Shown here: positions 12,155 to 22,664 of the stretch, piece by piece
How positions within the stretch are numbered: position 1 is the first letter of the stretch
Layout of the letters: each line of letters opens with the position of its first letter
NCBI GenBank assembly: GCA_019916065.1
Contig: CM034242.1
Coordinates: 15,591,845-15,655,844, forward strand
Reading direction: 5' to 3'
DNA length: 64,000 nt
DNA from: Vitellaria paradoxa
Taxonomy: Eukaryota > Streptophyta > Magnoliopsida > Ericales > Sapotaceae
The notes under the pieces: model-generated
The model's database searches: none
What the model saw: the letters and a program-made list of their open reading frames with translations, nothing else
What the model was told of the DNA's origin: nothing
Program-made: the position numbers and the translations under genes

Positions 12155-12850
12155 TCAGAACTCGACCAATCCCCCCACACTGGAAGATTTTCCAGTTGTA
12201 GACTGGGAAGCATCCATTGGGATTACTGACAGATCACCCTCTAAAGGTGGTCCTTCAATTTTATAATTTCTTTCATACCATTCTAAAACTATTGTTGCAA
12301 TTACATCGGCTGGCCCTTCCATCGAGTCTTCTGTGACCCTATCCTGTCTAAAAAACGTACACCAATCTTCATAGTAAAAGAAAGGTTTGTTGTGCACTGC
12401 ATTGTTTACACATATTCATTACTATATAATTTGATATTGTAGAGAGATTCCAATGCTAAGCAGTTAAAAACAACAATATATACCTTGACATAGATCTCCC
12501 AAACTTCATTGCTATCCACCTCAATCATTTTTTCCGTGTCGTTCCATTCAAAGCCGCTTGTCCTCAGTATAGTGGTTAGGTATTATATTGTATCTTTCAC
12601 AACTTTAATTTCGAATTGATATAGGGGAAGCATGTAAGTCTGTCCTGAAAGGCTAACACAATCTGCTTCTCCAAGTCTCCAAGTAACCCATGCCTAAATT
12701 GTCCATTATCTTGCCGCCATTGGAGAGTAAAGAATTCCTTCATCACCCTAATGAGGTATTCTTTCCCCCCCTTTTCAACCAAACTCCCTTGGCTTTGATG
12801 TGCCAATTTTGCTCTTTCCCTTCGAGGTTCTAGTGCTTGTCATATCTATT
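12155..12850 (-). pseudogene. Myb/SANT-like partner gene of PIF/Harbinger, left copy (broken)
   Basis: Read on the minus strand from about 12846, a start like MTSTRTSKGKSKIG is followed by a frameshifted Myb/SANT-like trihelix segment. Pieces 'QWRQDNGQFRHGLLGDLEKQ' and 'FPYINSKLKL' (12597-12806) and 'TSGFEWNDTEKMIEVDSNEVWE' (about 12500-12570) correspond to the usual Myb_DNA-bind_3 order. After an intron-like gap comes the conserved tail (12155-12397): MHNKPFFYYEDWCTFF, a 'GPADVIA' piece, then EGDLSVIPMDAS. In autonomous PIF/Harbinger elements this protein helps the transposase bind DNA and enter the nucleus. This copy has stops and shifts and cannot act. Confidence 0.72.
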
Positions 12851-13049
12851 TATTATGTAAGAGATTTAAACAAGTTTCAAATGCAATAATACAAATAGTA
12901 CGGGACAACTGTAACATTCATACCCATAACTACTCCCAATGTAAAGGAAAGTAATATTACACGTGCATAGGTTCATCAAAGTTAATAATATAAAGCATAG
13001 GTCCCTTTTTATAGTTAATAATCTTTGATTATATTACATAGTTTAGTTA

Positions 13050-13566
13050 ATTACATCGACAAAATCTTTCCCAGGACGCCTAATCATGCCCTCTACTAAC
13101 TAACCACTCATTGTACATTTGCACAGCTAAAGTGGCCCACCAATCAGCCTATTGATTCGACGTCTCAACTGTAGTAATATATTCGTCCCCTAAATCTGTT
13201 TGTGTATGCATCGCATCAAATTCACCTTCTATAGGGTTAATGACCATAGATTGTCTGATAAGATTATGGAGAGGGGAACAAGCAGTAATGATTCGGCCTT
13301 GAGTTTGAATGGGAAGAAATGACTAGCTCATAAGAATCGCTCACCTCAATTTAAACAATCCTAATTATTGTTCAATCACATTATGGGCCGCAGAGTGCTT
13401 CATATTAAAAAAATTCCTCAGGATTTGTCAGTGTGCTACCTTCTAGCCATAGAAGAAGTGATAACGTTGACCTCGATACGATGCTAAGAACCCTTGACCG
13501 TTGGTATATCCCGCATCAACTAAGTAGTAATAACCCGATTGGTTGATACTTAATGCTTCAGCTAAC
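13050..13566 (-). pseudogene. PIF/Harbinger transposase C-terminal half, left copy (broken)
   Basis: From the inner end outward on the minus strand: GYYYLVDAGYTNGQGFLASY, then RGQRYHF, a shift, FFNMKHSAAHNVIE, a stop, 'LGLFKLR', a stop, 'AILMS', 'SFLPIQTQGRIITACSPLHNLIR'. This is the order of the C-terminal part of the DDE_Tnp_4 nuclease (HARBI1-like) transposase: the D-A-G-Y segment, then the N-x-(x)H-(x)xRN-x-I-E helix that carries the last acidic catalytic residue, then the R-I-I-x-A-C-x-L-H-N end. The N-terminal half with the first catalytic Asp is absent, because the arm stops at 13566. Premature stops are present. Confidence 0.8.
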
Positions 13567-13869
13567 ATACCTTTTGTGGGCCCCATGAACAACCAATCCT
13601 TATCTCATGTTTACATCCAGCAAACAAAGAAAACCTTAATATAAATTATTGGACCCCACGAACACCCAATCCTCATCCTACGTTTACATCCAGCAAACAA
13701 ACAAAGTCTTAATGTAAATTATTCAAACAACCAATTCTCATCCCATCTTTACATCCAACAAACAAAGAAAGCCTTAATGTAAATTATTGGACCCCGTGAA
13801 CAACCAATCCTCATCCCACGTTTACATCCACTAAACAAACAAAGCTTTAATGTAAATTATTAGAACACA
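13567..13869. repeat. Palindrome spacer with four tandem repeats
   Basis: The 303-bp spacer between the arms contains four tandem copies of a 66-73 bp unit starting near 13581, 13654, 13721 and 13792 and ending near 13862. Each unit carries aaccaatcctcatccc, then gtttacatccagcaaac, then ttaatgtaaattatt. Units 1, 2 and 4 begin with a cccc(a/g)(t/c)gaac block that unit 3 lacks. The array stands exactly where the N-terminal half of the transposase should be in both arms. It is non-coding, and its origin (element terminus or inserted satellite) is not clear. Confidence 0.8.
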
Positions 13870-14385
13870 GTTAGCTAAAGCATTGGGGATCAACTTATCG
13901 GGTTATGACTACTTGGTTAATACGAGATATACCAACGGTTAAGAGTTCTTAGCACCGTATTGAGACTAACGTTATTACTTGTCTCTATGATTAGAAGGTG
14001 GTGTACTGAAAGTCCTGAGGGATTTTTTAATATAAAGCACTCTGCGGCACCTAATGTGACTAAACGATGCTTTGGGTTGCTTAAATTGAGGTGGGCAATT
14101 CTTGGGAGCCCATCATTTTTACCCATTCTTACCTCGGGCTGAATCATTACTACTTATTCCCCTCTCCATAATCTTATTAGACAATCTATAGTTGTTGACC
14201 CTATAGAAGGTGAATTTGGTGTAATGCATGCCCATACAGATTTAGGGGACAAATATATTACTACAGTTGAGGCGTTAGATCAATGGGCTAAATGGCGGGC
14301 CAATTTAGCTGCCCAAATGTATAATGAGTAGTTAGCTAGTAGAGGGTAAGGTTAGGCATCCTGGGAAAGATTTTGTTGATGTAAT
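13870..14385 (+). pseudogene. PIF/Harbinger transposase C-terminal half, right copy (broken)
   Basis: The translation shows a decayed GYDYLV…YTNG start. After a shift, the open piece 13960-14142 contains FFNIKHSAAPNVTKRCFGLL followed by KLRWAILGSPSFLPI, which is the characteristic HARBI1-type transposase C-terminus. It ends in a stop just before the expected R-I-I-x-A-C segment (here 'GXIITTYSPLHNLIRQ', with a stop at X). The Glu normally found after N-V-I is Lys in this copy (N-V-T-K-R). The N-terminal half is missing at the palindrome centre. It is non-functional. Confidence 0.8.
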
Positions 14386-14592
14386 TAACTAAACTATGTA
14401 ATATAATCAAAGATTATTAACTGTGAAAAGGGACCTATGTTTTGTATTATTAATTTTGATGAACCTATGCACGTGTAATATTACTTTCCTTTACATTGGG
14501 AGTAGTTGTGGGTATGAATGTTACAATTGTCTCTTACTATTTGTATTATTGCATTTGAAACTTATTTAAATCTCTTACATAATAAATAGGTA

Positions 14593-15400
14593 TGGCAAGT
14601 ACTAGAACCTCGAAGGGAGATAGCAAAGTTGGCACATCAAAGTTAATGAGAGTTGGTTGAAACGGGAGGAGAAATATCTCATTAGGGTGATGAAGGAACT
14701 TCTTATTCTCCAATGGTGGCAAGAAAATTGACAATTTAGGCATAGGTTTCTTGGAGGGAGAAGCGCATTGTATTAGCCTTTCGAGGGACAGACCTACTTT
14801 CTTTCCCCTGTAACGAGTGGAAGTTAAAGCTATGGATGATACAATATAATACCTAAGCCACTCTGCTGAGGACAAGTGGATTTGCATGGAACGGTATGGA
14901 GAAATGATTGAGGTGGATAGTAATGAAGTTTGGGAGACTTATGTTAGGGTGTGTATTGTTTTTTTAACTATTTCAAAGTTAATGCATTATTTACACATAT
15001 TTATTGTTGTTTAATCTGATATTGTAGAAAGATCCTGATGCTAAGCAGATGCACAACAAACCTTTCCCTTACTATGAAGATTGGTGTATCTTTTTTGGAC
15101 GGGATAGGGCCATAAGAGACTTAGCGAAAGGGCCAGCAGATGCAGTTGCAGCAATAGTTTTAGAAGGGTATGAAGGGAATTATGAAACTAAAAGACACCT
15201 TTTAGAGGGTGATCTGTCTGTAATCCCAATGGATGCTTCCTAGTTTATAACTAGAAACTCTTCTAATGTTGGGGGGTTGGTCAAGCTCCAGGCGGAATCA
15301 GGGTACGGATGATGGGATATCTCAAGGACTAGTTGACATGGCAAAGACTTTTCGCAAATTATTCACAGAAACCAATATTACGATGTCAAACATTTTCCAG
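14593..15400 (+). pseudogene. Myb/SANT-like partner gene of PIF/Harbinger, right copy (broken)
   Basis: An ATG at about 14593 gives MASTRTSKGDSKVGTSKL. The frame then breaks, and pieces of the Myb/SANT-like region follow to 'MIEVDSNEVWETYVR' (about 14905-14950). An intron-like gap of about 80 bp ends near 15028. The next piece is DPDAKQMHNKPFPYYEDW, then CIFFGRDRA and 'GPADAVAAIVLEG…EGDLSVIPMDAS' (to about 15243). This tail matches the left copy at 12155-12397 residue for residue over most positions. Stops and shifts make it a pseudogene. Confidence 0.72.
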
Positions 15401-15989
15401 TGCATCGGGTACCATTAAGACACTACGGAAACTAAGAAAAGAGTCAACGGAGAACTTTTGAAACTATCATTTGATAGGACCCAACGCCTCTGAGCATCAT
15501 TGTTAATTGTAGTGATGCCTAGCGACTTGACTTGTTTTTCAGCCTGTTGGACAACAACCGCAATGAGTCGTTATACATGTTGCTTAGTGGGTTCCTGCAA
15601 CTGATAGTTATTTGTATTATCGGATTGGCATACAACAATTAACCCTAACTTGGCACATAATGGTGCCTTATTTTGGTAAATTAAGGGGCAATTAGGGTAT
15701 ATGCGAGGCTGTGCTGCTAATTCATACTTCTTTAATTTGCTTTCTTGAAATTGTGATATGAACTTATTTAATTATGTCTTTATTTTATTGGTATTACATT
15801 TCGACCTACAACATAACTATGACTGATTATGTAATATTTGTATTGCATTTGAGCTTTATAGCATAATTGTGTTCTCCGAAGAATGTCAAGCATGCAGAAG
15901 TATTATGTTATGTTTATTGGACACCAATTAAGTGTTTAGACATCTTGGGATGACTGTAGTAAACAAGTGTTGGGCTATTTAGACTCAAA

Positions 15990-16251
15990 ATAGCAGGAAT
16001 TCCTATTGCGAGCAGCTGCTGAGGCAGTGTTGGTACAATTCGTCAATGCAAACCAGAACAAGCAAGCTCAGTTTGCTGCTCATTCTGATATACCAGCTCA
16101 TGAATCGACATCGTATGCAAGACTAGCACTTCCCTTTCCCCATGTTAGGAGGGCCGACTGGTTTAATTATGCTCATGTTTGTTTGGAGTTTTACTATGCA
16201 TCGCTTTGTTTCTTGGTTTTAAATCAATGTCTTAACTCATTTCTTTTTTGA
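15990..16251 (+). pseudogene. Remnant of an unassigned open frame in the right arm
   Basis: An 81-codon open piece (…ANQNKQAQFAAHSDIPAHES…ADWFNYAHVC…) mirrors the left-arm piece near 11326-11570. The two copies keep similar nucleotide order but different open frames, so the ancestral frame is uncertain. It may be the 3' end of the Myb-like gene. Confidence 0.28.
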
Positions 16252-18224
16252 TTGTTTGATGCGTCTAGTTTTAGTTTTATCATCATAATCTGGCTTGGGT
16301 TGTTATGAGAAGATGAACTACTTTGTAATGATCTAATTGGGTGTATTACACTTAAGCTAATTTGGTGATCTGTTATAGTATTTTATCTCATTATATTCAT
16401 GTAGTATTTTTTTTTTGGTTTTCTTCTCTCCTTCAAATTATGTTCAATTATTAGTTCATTTGTGAAACTAAGGATAAACCATAGAAAATAAAAAAAAACC
16501 TAATCCATCATAAATCAGGTGGAAATTGCTTCTGTAGATCATAGATGAATCATTCCCATTGTAATGAAATCTCACCATCTGGAACTCCAGGCTTTAATAT
16601 ACATGTATCTTCTTATTGGTTCTTGATTTTTTAATTCATATTTATGTAGCCTAATGAACTCAACTCGCATTCATTGCTGTTGTAGGGGATCTATATATTA
16701 TACGGGTACCTTTCTTTGTTGCTATCAATAGAGACTTTTTGGTTTGATATTGATTTTTCCTTTCCTTATTGCACACTTAAAAAAGGTTGATTGTGGTTTT
16801 GTGTAACATACTAGAAATTAACACATTTTGATGTTGATTGATGTTGACACATTTGTTGAAGAAGTGCTTATGAAGAATGGTGAGCGGATGCTAGGATTTC
16901 CAGAAGCATAATGGGCTTATACATCTTTGTATGTGCTCATTGGACAAGGGATAGTGTTTGTGGGCCTGCTATAATAACCAGATTCAAAGAAGAGATAGGA
17001 TTACATGGTCTTTAGAGTAAAGTGTCTATTAGCGTATGCTCACATAATCGAGGGCACAAGTACAGAGAAAATGTGATAATTTTTGGATCAAATATCAATG
17101 GAGAAGTTTTTGGTCATTGGTGAGGATTGATCTATTTGTTGATTTATATATTTACCAAAAGACTTTCGTCATATTTTTTAATGTTGTTAAATCATGAGTA
17201 ACCTTTCTTTCTATATCTATCACATACTAAATATGAACAATTGCTTTGTTTCATTTTTGTTTCATTTATTTGCTTTTGGGTATGGGTATAGTGCTCTAGA
17301 TGATGTTCCTATTTTGCTTGAATAGCATAAAATGAGAAATTGTAGACTGGCTTTGGAGATAATTTCCCTCATCTTTTGTGGATTTGGAAAATGGTTAGCC
17401 TAGTGTTTTTATTCATGAGCTTCACTGCATAATAGGGATCTCAAGTAGAACTTTTATTGACTTCTCCAACTAGAACATAAGCAATACTGCTTTATGATCC
17501 TTTTAATCATTAAACAAAAGAGAAATTTGAGAATTTTTAATATTCAAGACATGTATAAGTATGGGGACTCAAAAATAAAATAATTTCCTAGCCTAAGTGC
17601 TATTGTGAAGTGTGGGTGATTTCAAAGCATTGCTCAAAAGCTATTGTTCTGTTAGAAATTTTGCAAGCCTTGGGCTGCAGGTTTCGTCATCTCTATATGC
17701 TGATTGGGTTGCTGTGCTACTCAGTTAATTGATGATTTGTGACCAACTACTACACTGTGATGGTGATCTCCATTCCACGACCTGAGTTTCATGTTGATAT
17801 AGTACTTGGGGCTGGTTGTTGGTGCAAGTTTTGAATCCTTGAGCTCTTCTTTTTATTTGAGAAGCTGTTTAACTGCCTTTTTTTTTTTTAATTTTTTGTT
17901 GGAATGGCACTTAATTAGTTTGCAATAATTTACAAGATAATGACCGAGATGCCTCTTTTGACTTGCAAAAGTGTAGTTGGCTTTGGCTTTATGTTTTTTA
18001 TGTTTTTTATTGATTTAATTTGTTTGGTTTATGATGGTTAATTTTTTGTAAGCTATTTATCAAATTGGGTATTTTTTTAATTATAAGTTTAATTTTTTTT
18101 TTACATTTAATAAAAAAGGCAGGAGGATGAAATTGTTATATTAATATATATTCTTTCTTACATTTTGAAAAAAAAAATTGTTTGCAATGTTTAATTCTTT
18201 TTAACAGTGCATAATGTTGTGTTA

Positions 18225-18525
18225 AAAAGGATAATTTGGTCATTTTTCTTTTAATTCCTCAACTAAGCCTCTCAATCAAATGGGGGATAACTCTATGTCT
18301 CTATCCCACTCTATCCCTTGTTTTCATCCCAACTATAACAAACATGAGACAATGGTAAAGGATGAAACATCCTCCAGTGGGTTGGTTGTCCACCGAATTT
18401 GTCCAAGGAGATGTCATCCCCCAATTTCAAACCGGGCAAACAAACACAACCTTGGGAGAGAAATAGATTTTCAAGAGGAAGATAAAACCCAATGGATCAA
18501 TTGACAAAATACATGAAAAGACTTG
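18225..18525. other. Unassigned segment right of the palindrome
   Basis: No gene. The stretch around 18280-18450 has a 'gggggataactctatg … tatcccactctatcccttg' inverted-type arrangement and 'gggcaaacaaacac' near its end. That is reminiscent of terminal sequence of another Harbinger-type element, but no partner end or target duplication was found. A 74-codon open frame here has no recognisable domain. Confidence 0.25.
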
Positions 18526-19372
18526 TAGTCAAACGTTATAAACAAACACAATGAATAGATTATTTTGATACATGTTAATCTATTACAAGATAATATTCAT
18601 GCGTATGTTAATTGCTTTTGCAGCGTTATATAACTTTAGGATATATCTAAGTGATGTAAAGACATTTTCGAATGATTCTTATATGGACCACTTTAATTGG
18701 GACACTAATTATAGGAGTTAATAATTAATTAATTCCTACATTTAGATGTTATCACTAGATGGAACTAACTTTGTTCAAATGTGAGGTTGAGTTTGGAAAA
18801 AGCTAGTTTTTTAATAGTTAATTTTTTAGTTTTTTTTTTTTTTATTAATTTGACATTTTTCTTCTTCAAAGTTTAAAAAAGTTTAAAATGTAAAAAAGTA
18901 AATTTGATTATTTTAAAAAAAGTAAAAAATTGAGCCACTAGCTATTTTTGCCAAACATACGCTAAGTTATGTGTTGTAGATAAGATGGCCCATCATACGT
19001 GCTTTCCAAATTTGTAACAAAGGATCTAGCCTGGGCAAATAAGAATTGTGTTAGAAAAATCTATTTTGGTGGATCGGTTTTGTCAAAATGATATGATCAT
19101 AAATGTAACACATCGTTTTGATAAAGAATAATTTAAAATTTTTCCTAATCCTATAACATTGCTTATTCGAAATTGGATCCAATGTTGTGGATTTAGTGTA
19201 CACTAATTAAAACAAAAGAAAAAAAATACACAAGAATAATTTGGGTACAATGACAAGACTTGAATTATGACCGCCGGGATCAATTTTGTTTTAACTCACC
19301 AAATATATCAGAAGCTTAAACTATTAGTAAAAGGCCCAAACAAAACAATGCATATGAAAATTAAGCTAACTT
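18526..19372. other. Gene-free stretch downstream of the PADRE gene, with a MITE-like segment
   Basis: AT-rich, with no gene. About 18785-18966 is a family-D MITE-like segment: 'aaaaagctagttttttaat' and 'ccactagctatttttgcc' form an inverted pair around a poly(T)-rich centre, ending in ccaaacatacgctaa. The remainder may include the 3' end of the gene transcribed from 19900 downward. No clear polyadenylation signal was singled out. Confidence 0.35.
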
Positions 19373-19900
19373 TTAACAACCCCAATGTCTCCGACCCATC
19401 TTTGTGCTGTTGGGTGTGACACTAGCTGCAGAAGTGGCGGCCACTACTCTCATTTGCTCAATCAGAGCCTCTGTGTTAACCTCTTCCGACAAGATTTCCT
19501 TTAAGTGTTTTGTATCAATCACCAGCTTCACCTTCCAAACACCCTTCTGTGATTGTGGCAGTACCTCAACGGCCGATGATCCATTTTTCAAGTTGTTAAG
19601 TACTTCCACTGTCGCTTTTTCAGACTTCTTCACGTTTAGTTGTCCTCCATCTTCTTCTTCTTCACTGTGCCGAGGGAGAAGATAGTAAAACTGACCACCA
19701 TGGAGTTGTTGGTGGTCCAGTAATGGAGAGGACAAATGAAGACCACGTTGCCCAAAAATGGCACATCCCGGGAAGTCACTGAGGATTTCTCGAACGGATT
19801 TAGGACCTCCAAACTCTAAAACGACGCCGGAAGTTGTCATAATTTTGATAGAGCTGGGATCTTTAGCTGCAGCAGCGCCTTTCAGAGAACAATTTCCCAT
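19373..19900 (-). CDS. PADRE (DUF4228) domain protein, 175 aa
   Basis: One exon encodes a plant-specific PADRE/DUF4228 protein. I chose the ATG at 19898-19900 because it gives MGNCSLKG, a typical N-myristoylation start (Gly2) with Cys4 available for palmitoylation. The same frame stays open 30 codons upstream, but that part translates a poly(A) tract (KKKKK) and looks like leader. The domain starts near residue 17 with IMTTSGVVLEFGGPKSVREI, then LSDFPGCAIF, and closes with the family's GGQFYYLLP motif near residue 80. A low-complexity acidic linker follows, then the conserved tail VWKVKLVIDTKHLKEILSEE and NTEALIEQMR. Family members are often induced by pathogens or stress; their biochemical role is unknown. 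Membrane attachment is inferred from the N-terminus only. Confidence 0.88.
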   Translation of the reverse strand: MGNCSLKGAAAAKDPSSIKIMTTSGVVLEFGGPKSVREILSDFPGCAIFGQRGLHLSSPLLDHQQLHGGQFYYLLPRHSEEEEDGGQLNVKKSEKATVEVLNNLKNGSSAVEVLPQSQKGVWKVKLVIDTKHLKEILSEEVNTEALIEQMRVVAATSAASVTPNSTKMGRRHWGC

Positions 19901-19988
19901 TGAATGTACCACAATTTCTACGCCTTGTGTTTTTTTTTTTTTTTTTTCTCTTGGGAAGTTCTGCTTCCTAAGTCTCACACGTACACAC

Positions 19989-19996
19989 ATATATAT
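19989..19996 (-). promoter_or_regulatory. Putative TATA box of the PADRE gene
   Basis: TATATATG on the minus strand, about 90 bp upstream of the chosen ATG. That leaves a short leader containing a poly(A) run (poly(T) at about 19929-19946 on the plus strand). The position is right for a plant TATA box, but the surrounding DNA is AT-rich, so it may be chance. Confidence 0.4.
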
Positions 19997-20507
19997 GGTT
20001 AATATTACTTTTCCCTCCCCTAACTTTATTTGAAATCTCGTTTTGGGGTCTAAGGTTTTTTTTTTTTTTTTTATGTTGACGTGGCAAAAGAGGTATTAAA
20101 GGGAATATTGTAACCAATTTAAATTTAAAGCTTTAATTATTTAAAAAAAAAAACTCAAACCCTAATTTATTTTGATAAAATTTTAAAGACACAAAGTTGA
20201 AATTTACCGTGTATGCATAAGTCCAAGAATCTAAAACTAGATTCAAGGGGTCACGGATTCAAAGAGAGAGAAGCAGACAAGGGAAGGTGCAATTACGGAC
20301 AGCCATTTCTGACTTTTGTTTGTAAATTGGAATGCCGTTGCTAATATTAAACTTTAGGGAAGCATCAATTTTTTAAGCGCGGATTTTGAGCTGATCCCCT
20401 GCAAATGGAATATAATTATATATATAGAACCAAGGTACAATTGTATAACAAGATGTCAGCCGCATCCCTATGGGAACAAACAGGTGGTAGGGGTGTGCTT
20501 CAACACT

Positions 20508-20652
20508 ACTTGGTTCCGTTTAGTTTACAAATAAACTTTAAAAAATTTTATAAATCTCTGTTAATTTTATATCACATTAATTTTTTTCTTTCACTGTACG
20601 CGTTACGAACTCTCAATTTATCTCAATTTATCTTACTCCAAACACACCCTTT
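20508..20652 (+). mobile_element. MITE, family A, copy 1
   Basis: About 150 bp. Signature: attttataaatctctgttaa, then tatcacattaatt, then 'cactgtacgcgttacgaact', ending tcttactccaaacacaccc. The same order occurs at 25484-25640 and, reversed, at 45113-45259. The ends pair as tggttccgttt / aaacacaccc only loosely. It has no coding capacity and is probably mobilised by an unrelated transposase. Confidence 0.6.
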
Positions 20653-22530
20653 ATATTCTAGGTTATGGCCATTCTGATATTGTTTGATATTGTTGCTAAA
20701 CGGTGCGTAAGTGTCCAATACAAGACGAAACGAACACGGGATAAGTGTAGTCAAATTAGGCCCGTGAGCTAGTATTAAATTCATTAAAATAAAGACCCGT
20801 CGGCATGAAAAAAAACAATGGCCGTCCCATCCATCCATTTGTTGTGTAGGGAAAACAAATAATACACGTATTAAACATAGATAATATATTTAGGTTAATG
20901 GAGGCAAGAATATGAACAACGCCAGTTGAAATCGTAAGCAATTTATGTACTTGCTTAAGGCTATCATACAATCCAACAAGAAAACTCCAAATTGAAATAT
21001 ATATATAGATATATTTAATTATTTTAAATTTATTATCTCCTTAATTTTAATACTTATCTTAATTTTAAATAGTTTTGAAATTTATTTTAATTCATAGAAA
21101 TAACATTTTGTAAGAATATCTATAATATATTTATTAAAAAATAATTTAGATAGATTCTATCTAGTTTTATATATTCTCCCTTATCTTTAATTCTAGAAGT
21201 GAATTACACATTTAGAAAATATATTTAATGATTATTAATTCAAATTAAAAGTTGTCTCAAATTATTATTTAAAGAGCTAATTATGTTTCAAATTGCTAGA
21301 AGAATTATATTTAAATAAACATTTTGAATTATCTTTAAATAAAAAAATTTAAATTAAACTAAAAATTTTAAAGTAATTTGAAATTTTCGGTTTTGCTATA
21401 AAACAAAATAACTTATCCAAACGCTGTCCAAAATAATTAATTGTAAAAATAATGTTATCTATTCGGTTTTTACCTAAGATATTGTTATTATTATACATTT
21501 TTACGTGATCGATTATTGTTAAAAAAAAAGATTATTGCTTAAATATAAAAGATAAAGTAAATTATATCAAACTTCCTTTAACATTCAAATAATTACATTC
21601 AGTACTCATAATATTTAAAAGTTATATTTACCTAACTTATTTTAAAGTGTTGTTAACATCGACATTCATCTGATAAAATCAATTATGAAAACTTAATATA
21701 AAATATCAAACTAATCAAAATTTTAGATAATTTTCTTATTACCCTTCTTTGTCTTACATTTCGTTAGTTTTCTTTGTAAAAGTCCTTTAAAACTTTATGT
21801 TTTTACTTATTTTTTAGAATTTTTGTAAAAAAATGTTGAAAATATGAGAGAGGGAGGATAGAGTAGGGAAAATGATTAAAATTTTAGTTATTTTAATATT
21901 TTCCGTTAGGTTTTAATGGTTAATTTTATCGGAATAGGATCAATGTTAACAATATTTTAAAATAGGAAAAGTACGTGTAACTTTTAAATGTTGCAAGTGC
22001 TACATGTAATTACTCAAATGTTAATGGAAGGTAGATGTAATTCACACTAAAAAATATAAACTTATTTAATGTTTTTCACAGTGAATCATCTAAATGTAAG
22101 CTTATTTTTATCTAATTCTGATTTAAAAAAAAAAAAAAAAAAAACAATTGAATGTGTGGCTTTTTGAGAGTTTAAGATATACTTTATAACTTGATAAAAA
22201 TATCAATTAATTATATCTAATAAATAGCAAAAGAATTATCGTTTAAAAAAAAAAAAAACTACTGACCTTAATTGAGTAACTTATTGTTTTAGAATTGTTA
22301 GAGAGAGTTATAGAAAATTTCCCTTGGGCTCATTCCGTTACATTGTGTATCCTTCCTTATCAGCATAGATTTTGACTGATCTTTGCTTTAACTTTCAGGG
22401 AGCATTGCCCAAGTGCGATTGTGAAACATATAATTTAACAAATTAATATTTATTTTCTTATCTTTTAATTTGTCTGTGTATTATAAATTTTAAATATTTA
22501 TTTTCTTATTTTTATTATTTATTAATATAT
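20653..22530. other. AT-rich gene-free stretch
   Basis: No gene, RNA or bounded repeat can be supported. The sequence is very AT-rich, with A runs at about 22125-22145 and 22245-22258. Around 21580-22040 are 'agtactcataatatttaaaagtt'-like and 'aaatgttgcaagtgctacatg' phrases that look like the two ends of an inverted-repeat element, but no clean terminus was found. Confidence 0.4.
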
Positions 22531-22664
22531 GATTTTATATTATATGAGGATTGCTTGTGACTGAGTGGTAAAATCCTCCCCCTACCTCCGCATTGACCCA
22601 GATTCGACACCCGGGGTGCCCTCCCCCTCACTTACTAATAAAAAAAAAGATTTTATATTATATG
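22531..22664 (+). mobile_element. tRNA-derived SINE with perfect 16-bp target-site duplication
   Basis: The element body is 22547-22648. It carries an A-box-like tgactgagtggtaa near 22558 and a B-box-like gattcgacaccc at 22601, the spacing expected of an RNA polymerase III promoter from a tRNA gene. It ends in a 3' A-rich tail (aataaaaaaaa). Both sides carry the identical 16-mer GATTTTATATTATATG, at 22531-22546 and 22649-22664. A perfect duplication plus A-tail is the hallmark of LINE-driven retroposition and indicates a fairly young insertion. It is only about 100 bp, so possibly truncated or a short family. Confidence 0.8.

Larger units (their letters stand above)
9291..13566 (-). repeat. 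Left arm of the large PIF/Harbinger palindrome
   Basis: This 4.3-kb arm is the reverse complement of 13870-18224, with moderate divergence and several small insertions or deletions. Matching landmarks can be followed end to end. The outer ends taacacaacattatacac (9291) and ataatgttgtgtta (18211-18224) pair. The pair 'agccaagccaactacacttttg' (about 9520) and 'caaaagtgtagttggctttggct' (about 17965) matches. So does the inner pair, gcttcagctaac (13555-13566) with gttagctaaagc (13870-13881). On the minus strand it reads from the centre outward: transposase 3' half, Myb-like partner gene, then non-coding sequence. Confidence 0.85.
9291..18224. mobile_element. 8.9-kb palindromic pair of PIF/Harbinger elements
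   Basis: Two decayed PIF/Harbinger copies lie head to head around a 303-bp spacer. Each begins abruptly in mid-transposase at the centre and runs outward through the Myb/SANT-like gene to a matching outer end. The outer termini are mutual inverted repeats with TTAA at the junctions (ttaacacaac / gttgtgttaa). The left outer end abuts copia sequence at 9290. No matching copia sequence is seen to the right of 18224. Either two inverted insertions recombined, or an inverted duplication arose during transposition or repair. No functional transposase remains. Confidence 0.72.
13870..18224 (+). repeat. Right arm of the large PIF/Harbinger palindrome
   Basis: Reverse-complement partner of 9291-13566, about 4.36 kb. 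Beyond the two pseudogenes it holds non-coding AT-rich sequence that mirrors the left arm, including the landmarks 'ggtgaggattgatctatttg' (about 17120) and 'tttgaatccttgagctcttc' (about 17830). The arms have diverged enough that many small indels separate them, so the duplication is not recent, though gene conversion between arms cannot be excluded. Confidence 0.85.

Noticed and set aside
13581..13862. The four spaced repeats as a CRISPR-like array
   Set aside because: The repeats are directly adjacent with no variable spacers, in a plant nuclear context; an ordinary tandem repeat.
9291..18224. Reading the palindrome as two functional divergent genes
   Set aside because: Both transposase halves and both Myb-like copies carry stops and frameshifts and lack the transposase N-terminus.
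19404..20033. Plus-strand open frames of 93 and 91 codons
   Set aside because: Antisense of the PADRE gene and its poly(A) leader.
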